From positions 1-64,000 of the forward strand of contig JASANG010003204.1 in the NCBI GenBank assembly GCA_030248215.1: a DNA stretch of 64,000 nt, read 5' to 3'. This DNA is from Enoplolaimus lenunculus (Eukaryota; Nematoda; Enoplea; Enoplida; Thoracostomopsidae). The notes under the pieces are model-generated. The model did not search any database. It saw only the letters and a program-made list of their open reading frames with translations, and was not told the origin of the DNA. A program made the translations under genes and the position numbers. Positions within the stretch are counted from its first letter, which is position 1. Each line of letters begins with the position of its first letter. Shown here piece after piece: positions 56,801 through 64,000 of the stretch.

Positions 56801-59800
56801 AATAGCGAGGACGCGTTCTTTTCAACAATTATGGACCTAGATTCTGGTATAACTATTCCAACTGCTGGCGCTGCTGTTACTGTCGCCGCCAGCCATTCTC
56901 AGGCTGGAAATATAGCGAGCGGTATTACGTGTAATGCTAGTTCTGGTTATCAGCATTGCTATACCTCGTTGCCAATGTATAGTAGTCATAATGCGACCGG
57001 TGAGTCAAATTGTCTTAATGCTGAGCCACAAGGTCATCCAGCTACTGTTGGTGGTGTGAGTGTATCTGTTGATGCTGTAGTGTTGTCTCAAGAGCCGTCG
57101 AGGATTTCGCCGGGTCAAGTGGCTACAACTGTCTCTGCGCCTACTGGGCCAGAGCTTGCCGCTGGTGTGCAAGCGCCCTCAGCGAACGGTAAAGTTACTG
57201 CTCACGATGCTGCAATCGGTGCTTCAACTTGCGATAGCGACCGCTCAGTGGCCTCTAAGATCGGTGGGAACCTATCCAGTCCTGAGATACACCCGATAGT
57301 GGCTGGGACGGCCAAGGTGGGAAAAATGGGAAAACACCACAACGGAGCTGATAACAGAACGATTGCATCGACGAGTTGTGTAGAAAATGAAGTTCCGGCG
57401 TCGGCGCCAGGCGAGTTCATTGATGAAATGCCAACGCTAAGTCCGGCAGATGGCAGTCGGCTGCCGCCTACACCACCTTTTGGCCATGTTCGTCGACAAG
57501 AGAATGGCGAAATAAACGAGCGGCCCAACGATGCGAATCCGGCTGTTGTCCTAGATGATTTAAACGGTAACATTTTAGACAATACTGACCAGGCGGACTC
57601 TGCGGACAATGGCAACAAGCAAAACTCAAGTGGTGATAAACGACGACTTGCTTCAAGTTGTAGGTCTAAAATTTCCCGCAGTGATGAAATCAAGAACGGC
57701 GATACTGCCTTGCGAATACAGAACGACGACCGCTTTAAATTCAGCTGGGAACAACCAATAAAAAACGTTCTAACGAACAACAGCCAACGCAAAACTGTTC
57801 ACGCTGATACGCCATTGACCACCAAGTCTAAACCTAGCGCTACGAAAGGTTATGCCCCGGACGTGCCTTTCAAATCTCGACAGGCATTACTTTTACCCAA
57901 GGATAATAATGCTAGTGGCGGTGTTGGGGGTAAAAGTATAATCGAAGACGACGATCTGCTCTGCGAACAGCGGTATGCAGCATTTGTGAATCGTGTTGAA
58001 CGGGTTTGCCAAACTGTGTTGTTGTCAGGCGATATTGCGGTGACAGGACCTGGATTGCTTAGCGATTCAGCTGCTGTCACCGCTGAGATCGCAGATATGC
58101 GGCAACTTAAAGCGGTGGAGACGCCAGGGCGATTTAGTGACGCCACCTGCCTGAGGACTTCGCCATGTTCGCTTGCATCGACAGACGACGATAACCAGTC
58201 ACGATCGGAATCAGTCGCAAGTCGTTGTTCTTTTGAAGTCCAGAAGGCGGTGAATGACCGTGAGGTGATTGATGGTGACCAAATTTTCAGAGGCTCAACT
58301 AAGAAAGACCAGTGCGTTGCAGACGAGGATGCTGATGATTGCTCGAGCATGGCTGGCGATAACATATTGACGGAGCATAAATCGATGATGGTTGGCCAGC
58401 AGCAGGTAAAGCACTCTCGGAGTCATATACAACCGGTGCAGCGCGATTGTCACGGGGAATTCAAAACCAACCAAGTTGTAAGCGAAATTGACGACTATAA
58501 TTTGGGAAACACGAATTTGAGTATCAAGACGAAGGGAGGTGCATCGAGTGACACAAGTGAAAAAATGACAAAAGTCAGTGAATTGATTGCGATGCTGTCA
58601 TCGATTGAACCGTCGAAACTCGATAAAGTTGCTCAGGTGCTAAAAGCGACCATCAGCGGAGCAGAACCGGAAATGTCTCTGATACCCGTCGAAAAAGACG
58701 CTGAAAGCAGTAAAACAGAAGCAACAGGTGCTAGCGAGAGAAGGAATCGTTGTAAGATCGAAGACAAACATAGTGATAGGGTAGAGGATTTTACCAATGC
58801 AACAGATTTGCCCGAGTGGCGACAGGTAGTTCAGTCGAACGGCAATAGCAGGAGTACTGGTTCTGGTAGCTTTCTGAATTATCGTAACAGTCAGGCAGCA
58901 ATGTTCGCTGATGAAAGTGGCTTGTCGCTAGGGTTCCAAGCAGGATCTGGGTTATCGAAAAGGACCACTAGCGTAAACGGTAGCGGATCTGGGATGAGCA
59001 TTCGTGAGCAAAACGCTCGCCTTGCACATCTGCGCCGTCGCCGGCATATTGTTGCGCCAACTGCTATGTCGAATTGCACTGCCACACCTATCTCGCCACG
59101 ATCTGTCGCGTCTAGCATGTCGCCTTTGATGTCGCCGCCCTCGTCCATTCCTGGGAGTAGTAACAGCTTTTTTACCAACGCGCACACTTCTAATTCTATG
59201 CCCGAAAATGAATTGTTGTATCGCGTTGACGAATTGGTAAGAGCGATGGAAAGGAATTGGTCTCCGGATACAAAGACACAGCTCGAATCTAACGGGAACG
59301 GTCTCGGGCGTAAGATAATATCACCGGTCCCGTCATTTGTTCCGCCGTTTAAATGGCTTCATAGCGCCAGGTACTTAGAGTCAAAGCAACAAAGTTGTCT
59401 CGATGCAGAGCTCTACGATTTAGAGTCTACGACGGATGAGCTTGAATATAGTAGTAAACACAAATTAGTCCTGGAACAAGATACCTCAATGGCAGTGATA
59501 CTTGCCGATAAAAGTACAGACTATAGCGAAGGTGAGCGAAATTTGTTTGATGCGGTAAGGTGTGTTGGTGGTAGGCTGAAGCCACACACAATCTGTAACA
59601 AGACGTTCACTGAAGCTCTGAAAGACGATCCAAATTCGGCGTCTGTGGCGCAAGGACATTGCGGAAGTTTACAATTGCCGACATGTTGGGCAATGGGTGG
59701 CAATCAGAGTAGGTCAACAGAGACACAACTTGCTTCTGGAGGGCAAACCAAGTGTACGCTTAGCGGCAGTTCAAGCGAACCGAATAAGCCGTTAAAGCTT

Positions 59801-62113
59801 AAGCTGGTGACATCGCGACTGCAAACGAAAAGCGGCAGACAACAACGGTCACAGTCGGTACAGATTGTGCGCGAGCCAGTGATATTTGGTTCAGATGAGT
59901 CGCAGTCTGAGAACAGAAGTGAGAGAGCAAGTCTACAGGCCGTGGAGAAGTCTAGTGAGGCTGGGATAGCCTTCCAAACGAAGTCTAGTCAAAATATTTC
60001 CTTTAATAACAGAAATGATCTGGCCAGTATATTTGATATATCACGGTATCCGTCGTTCGCAGCAACGTTTGGTGGCCTGGCTAAGGGCTCTAAAACGGCC
60101 AGCGCTATCATAAGCAGTAACGGTGAAAGGCGAGTAGACCGAAAGTCTCCTGAATCTCGCGGGCCGGTTGAGCCAATGGAAACGGATATGGAAGAGCAAA
60201 ATTTATTCAGTGTGCCAAATACCAATAGTAGTAGGTTCGAGTCAAGCAATCTTGTGTCAAACTCACAAACAACGGTGACTGGTGAGAACGCAAATAGTGT
60301 TTCGATTGGCGAGTTTCGAGAGCAAAATCAACGCTCTCTGTTCGCAGTAGCTGATCCTAGACAGTTGAACGACCTCACCGCTGCCGAATCAGCACAACAA
60401 AAACGGCTGGTCGAGTTGCGCGACAGTGGTGATTCGTTAAAATTAAGATTTCGGCTGTCACTGATTCGTTCGCGGAGTTGCGATTTGTTGAGTGATGGCG
60501 CTGATGAATCGCCTCGCGAGTCACCATCAGCGACTGATTTCGACCCGACGGCAGGAGTTGAGAAAACCAATGGGCGTTGCTCATCTTTTGAAAAAGCTGA
60601 CGGCTGTGTTTCGTCTTCTGAAAAGGCCAGCCCTGGGAACGTTCCGGAAGCGGGTGGAGGCACATCGTTGTTCGTTGCTGGCAGTACTGCGTTTTCGACT
60701 TGTTTGCCATTCAAGAAACGATTGGCCAAAGATTCAACTAGTAGTAATCGCGTTGCTGGCAGTGATAGTAGCACTGGCGACATGATTGATACGGCGGTGT
60801 CACAGGGAAACAGTTTAACTGAGGGAATTGAGTCGGTGAAACGAGCTGGAGGTCGCAAATTTTGTTTGCTAAAGGAAAAAGGGAGTTGTCCGGTGAGTGC
60901 TGAAAAGAAGAACTTAGTTTCATCCGATACTGGTCAATCGATGACAGCGAGGGATAGCTCAGCTGGGTTGCTTAAAATGCGATTGCGGCGCGGTATCACC
61001 AATGACGGACGTAATGTTGAGTTTACGGTTGAAACGACACCAGCCGCTATGGATGACCGTAGTAGTAGCTCCGCTGATACCGTAGCAAGTCAGGAACGCC
61101 TAGAATGTTTTGCCAATGTTTTGAAAGATAACATAGCGAACGATCTGCCACGCCAGAAACTCAGCTACCATGACGCTAGTCCAAAGCAGTCGGATATCAA
61201 CAAAGTCGGCAACAGTGAGCCGAAACACTTGAAGCTGCCCGGACATCCTTCAAAAAAGCATCATCGACAAAACCGCAAACGACGCTACAAATCCAACATT
61301 TATCCGTGGGATCGTATCAGGCGCAAGAAGTCGAAATCACCAGCTGCTGCTTGTTCCTCAACCAGAAGCTCAGAGATCAAAACTCAGGCCCCTATCGGTG
61401 GCGCGGGTTGTAATTCTGGCGATTTAACTGGAGTTTCCTGTGAAATCACGGAAAATTTCCGGTTCAACCACGCTGTAACCAATCCACAGCTACACTCAAA
61501 TCTTGCGATGCCTTTGTTGGCGTCTGAGTCCGGTCGCGATGTGTCGCCTGAAGTTGGCGACGATCTAACGTGTTCTTTTAGTCAGTACAACTCGGTGAAC
61601 AATGATGATAGTAACGCCAACAACAATAACAATAAAAACAACAACTTGTCGATGACTTCATCATTAGCGCAGAATATTCTTGATCTTGATGTATCTTCGA
61701 ATGCTTCGAACATGATCAAAGACGCATCTGTTGAACAGCAGCAGCAACATCAACAAGAGCAGAAACAACACCAACAAAGCCGCATCAGTTGTCTATTTGC
61801 CCGAAGACGTGCGATTGCTTGCGCGGCAGCAAACCAACGCCGCCGTGGACGCCGTTCTCTGGTCGGTGGCGATGGCAACTACGGTGCTGGCGGCCGTCAT
61901 AGTCTGTCGCTGATCAAGCATCAGGCAAGCCGATACTCGACCGGTGACGATAGTGACGCCGCTAGTACACAATCGTCACCGTGTATAGCCGCCGTTCCGC
62001 GTCGTGGCCATCGTGCGTCTGATAGGAGCGATTCGAGAAGTGGATCGCGTCGACTCAGCAATGGCAAAACGGCGAAATCTGATCGCATGCAGTTGAGGTA
62101 CGTAAGTTCGTAG
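50303..62113 (+). CDS. Giant Gln/Asn/Ser-rich protein of unknown function, single long exon
   Basis: 3,936 codons with no interruption. I do not recognise the family. The N-terminal third is Gln/His-rich with a 24-Asn run (residues 343-366) and a 22-Gln run (1174-1195). Less repetitive islands, likelier to be conserved, are near 1379-1409 (VPCFWKNDNGEHVYGLLVRK), 2152-2183 (ETTFGIWSELTSNSEDAFF), 2549-2577 (EQRYAAFVNRVERVCQTVLL), 2754-2793 (KVSELIAMLSSIEPSKLDKV), 2969-3030 (NELLYRVDELVRAMERNW) and 3377-3399 (LKLRFRLSLIRSRSCDLL). A basic block near 3651-3680 (KRRYKSNIYPWDRIRRKKSK) looks like a nuclear localisation signal, so a chromatin or transcription role is possible but inferred. No signal peptide or membrane span. 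Met 50303 is the first Met after an in-frame TAA (50297). The frame's TAG lies just past donors at 62098 and 62102, so the real protein may continue in another exon. Confidence 0.75.
51329..51400 (+). repeat. Pure (AAC)24 run
   Basis: Twenty-four uninterrupted AAC codons encode Asn343-366 of the giant protein. A pure run of this length is expected to vary between individuals. Confidence 0.95.
53822..53887 (+). repeat. CAA-dominated Gln run
   Basis: Twenty-two codons, all CAA but one CAG, encode Gln1174-1195; a further CAG-rich stretch follows after Asp-Lys. Confidence 0.95.
62096..62107 (+). promoter_or_regulatory. Overlapping consensus splice donors at end of giant frame
   Basis: AG|GTACGTAAGT holds two good 5' splice sites, after 62097 (GAG|GTACGT) and after 62101 (TAC|GTAAGT). 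A matching acceptor, GGTCTTTTCAG, ends at 62558. Splicing there would replace the last 4-5 codons with a short new tail (from the second donor, SVGFKLRLMFTN then stop). Confidence 0.6.
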
Positions 62114-62476
62114 TAGAGAGATGTCTAGGGGCCAGGATTTTACCCTGGGCCGGGGCCAGTAAAATACACTAAACTTCAAATTTTATGTACCTTTTGCGTA
62201 AGCATGTAGCTGGGAGTACGGTACCGTTTTTATCATATCGCTTCACGATACAGTTTGCTGGTACTCCCATGTTGTGAAAGTTACTGTTAATGCGTGTATT
62301 TGCCATATCGTGTCACGCGACATTTTGTCTATCGTAATATAATCAACTTACTGTGCTGCGTCGGTATTGTGGCTAAATTGTGCCACGGGACATTGTTTTT
62401 CTGATTCAATCAATGGTACCGCATAGCCCCGGCACCCTCTGGTGCCGGCGTCGGAACCCGGTCCGGGACAACTCTA
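62114..62476. mobile_element. Family H MITE with perfect 8-bp TSD
   Basis: Ends TAGAGAGATGTCTAGGGGCC and GGTCCGGGACAACTCTA. Perfect target duplication GTTCGTAG (62106-62113 and 62477-62484). hAT-type by TSD length and ends. 363 bp, no transposase. It lies 12-16 bp past the splice donors of the giant exon; the duplication includes the TAG of the long frame. Confidence 0.93.
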
Positions 62477-62703
62477 GTTCGTAGATGTATATATCTTCGT
62501 CAAACGTGTAGCCAGGGTTATGGTGAGTGGCCTGGGTACTCGATTTTGGTCTTTTCAGTCAGTAGGTTTCAAACTAAGGCTAATGTTTACAAACTAAGTT
62601 TTTGAGTACTTGTTTATGTTCAAAGTTCACAATGAACAAATCCATTGTATTCGTAGATTTTTAAATGAAAACTAAAATTTTGTGCTGTTTTAGCTTGATT
62701 TTA

Positions 62704-63453
62704 TTAACCCTTTCTCACATGAATATTTTCTATTTCCCCTGAGACCTAGTTTTATGCTTGGATTCGAACTCGGGTGACTGGCGTGGGAGGCGTATACCAT
62801 CACCACTCAGCTATAGGAGCTTGACGCTCGAGCCCGAGGGGCTCTCACGTCTTGTTGTGATTTAGTACTATGTATACGTGTTACAATTGTTAAACACGGT
62901 GCGATATACATTATTTAACGTATATACACTGCGCTTAGTTGCCTATAGGCAACTCAATGTGAGAAGGGGTTATAGATAGTAAACTGAAAATTTTTCGCTA
63001 AACCCTTTCTCACATGAATATTTTCTATTTCCCCTGAGACGTAGTTTTATGCTTGGATTCGAACTCGGGTGACTGGCGTGGGAGGCATATACCATCACCA
63101 CTCAGCTATAGGAGCTTGACGCTCGAGCCCGAGGCAACTCAATGTGAGAAGGGGTTATAGATAGTAAACTGAAAATTTTTCGCTAAACCCTTTCTCACAT
63201 GAATATTTTCTATTTCCCCTGAGACGTAGTTTTATGCTTGGATTCGAACTCGGGTGACTGGCGTGGGAGGCATATACCATCACCACTCAGCTATAGGAGC
63301 TTGACGCTCGAGCCCGAGGGGGCTCTCACGTCTTGTGGTGATTTAGTACTATGTATACGTGTTACAATTGTTAAACACGGTGCGATATACATTATTTAAC
63401 GTATATACACTGCGCTTAGTTGCCTATAGGCAACTCAATGTGAGAAGGGGTTA
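62704..63453. mobile_element. Family P: tandem piggyBac-like MITEs carrying a tRNA-like sequence
   Basis: Outer borders are TTAA (62704-62707 and 63450-63453). The left end is TTAACCCTTTCTCACATGAA and the right end is ATGTGAGAAGGGGTTAA. Three copies (about 62706-62972, 63000-63157, 63184-63453) are joined by the same 28-bp spacer (TAGATAGTAAACTG...). The middle copy lacks about 110 bp between CGAGCCCGAGG and CAACTC. No transposase frame. Confidence 0.88.
62759..62826 (-). other. tRNA-like sequence (Gly-CCC-like), copy in first family P unit
   Basis: Minus strand: GCTCCTATAGCTGAGTGGTG (A box), CGCCTCCCACGCC (loop like tRNA-Gly with CCC), GAGTTCGAATCC (B box). The anticodon and T stems are not well paired and the acceptor strand has no partner, so it is tRNA-derived, not a working tRNA. 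Identical or near-identical copies are at about 63054-63121 and 63237-63304. Confidence 0.75.
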
Positions 63454-64000
63454 ATTAACCAGCATTTCTTAGTAGCTGGCCGGATTGAAATATATGCTTC
63501 AAAACCATTCGTTTTAGGTTTGTATCCATCCGACAGGGATGGGCGGTCTCGGTCTCGGCAAATCTCGGGATTTGATCGCTTTTTGTCAGTCTCGGTGGTT
63601 TTTAAACCGAGACCAAAGGTGAAAAAGCGATAAGCAATCACAAAAATTTTCCTTGGATCGCAGCTTTGGCCCGGAAGTACTTAAGCATTTCGGCTACCAA
63701 CACAGACAGCGGACGATCGTGGAGCGCTGCTACCTGGTTAAAACAATTTGATTTTCTTCAGACAAAGCACAAATAGTTGCATTTTCTCGTTTAAAACATT
63801 TATGGCTTCGTGTAAAAAATGTGGATCATCCGCATTTATAATGTCTACGCTATGTTCAAATACTGTCCAGTACGGCTTTGAGACAGTGGGATTTGTCCCG
63901 AGCCTTTTCGAAGGGTATGGAGACAGTAGCCGAGTGATAAATAAAGTAAAAAAATAAAGTTTGGTGGCTTTGTATTAGTTTGATTGTATGAAACGACAAT
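63454..64000. other. Right edge, no gene established
   Basis: A TCTCGGTCTCGG-rich inverted segment (63545-63616, GTCTCGGTGGTTTTTAAACC then GAGACC) recalls the one near 44040. On the minus strand, about 63750-63930 is open and reads KPYWTVFEHSVDIINADDPH then stops after KKIKLF; it might be an exon end, but no family is recognised. Confidence 0.45.

Noticed and set aside
62759-62826. Functional tRNA-Gly gene
   Set aside because: The A and B boxes are good, but anticodon and T stems and the acceptor pairing fail, and the copies lie inside a tandem MITE array.
63748-63957. 69-residue plus-strand frame at the right edge
   Set aside because: No domain; the opposite strand is equally open, and the window ends before either can be judged.

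Overview
The window looks like nuclear DNA from a metazoan animal, probably an aquatic invertebrate. It holds a spliced TRIO/kalirin-type Rho exchange factor with 0.26-1.5 kb GT-AG introns, an SLC17-type transporter copy, a Tx1/L1-type LINE, and many short DNA transposons with clear target-site duplications (TSDs). The standard genetic code fits. I cannot name the phylum.

Layout. 1-1746 (-): frame-broken, intronless SLC17-type transporter copy, cut by the window edge. About 1932-4030 (+): 5'-truncated LINE. 4.0-16.6 kb: no gene seen; a mosaic of non-autonomous DNA transposons (MITEs). 16609-26533 (-): a complete ten-exon gene for a GEF2-only TRIO/kalirin/p63RhoGEF-like protein; the joined exons give exactly 843 codons including the stop. 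26.6-50.2 kb: no gene seen; nested MITEs, tRNA-derived SINE-like copies, minisatellites and (TA)n runs. 50303-62113 (+): an uninterrupted 3,936-codon reading frame, rich in Gln, Asn and Ser, of unknown function, whose right end carries overlapping consensus splice donors. 62.1-63.5 kb: a hAT-type MITE just after those donors, then a TTAA-flanked piggyBac-like MITE array carrying a tRNA-like sequence.

Repeat families, labelled for this window only. A: GGCCAATGTAAAG termini, TTAGGC-like hexamers inside, 8-9 bp TSD. B: 200-bp foldback full of GAGTCAAATTTGACTC-like units, TA TSD. C: GGGTTGCGCTAT termini, GC-rich core, TAA TSD (PIF/Harbinger-like). D: CAGGGTGCAACCGG or YAGGGATCGACCGG termini, CCGG-rich arms, 8-bp TSD (hAT-like). 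E: AGTCGTAGTGGGACTACAT ends, long AT-rich body. F: CCAAGAGT outer and AAGAGTGTGCAACT inner inverted repeats. G: GGCCCGTATTCTCAAATG termini. H: TAGAG ends with GGGGCC/CCCCGG arms, 8-bp TSD (hAT-like). J: CTGGCTTCTCC termini with G-runs. M: CTGTAGTGACCCG termini, TA TSD. P: TTAA-CCCTTTCTCACAT piggyBac-like MITE.

The two host genes point away from each other across about 24 kb of repeat-filled DNA. They share no evident pathway: one should act in Rho GTPase signalling, the other encodes a probably nuclear, mostly disordered protein. A notable theme is transposons sitting within 11-36 bp of splice sites in both genes. No retrovirus-like, LTR, Polinton-like, CRISPR or rRNA feature was seen.
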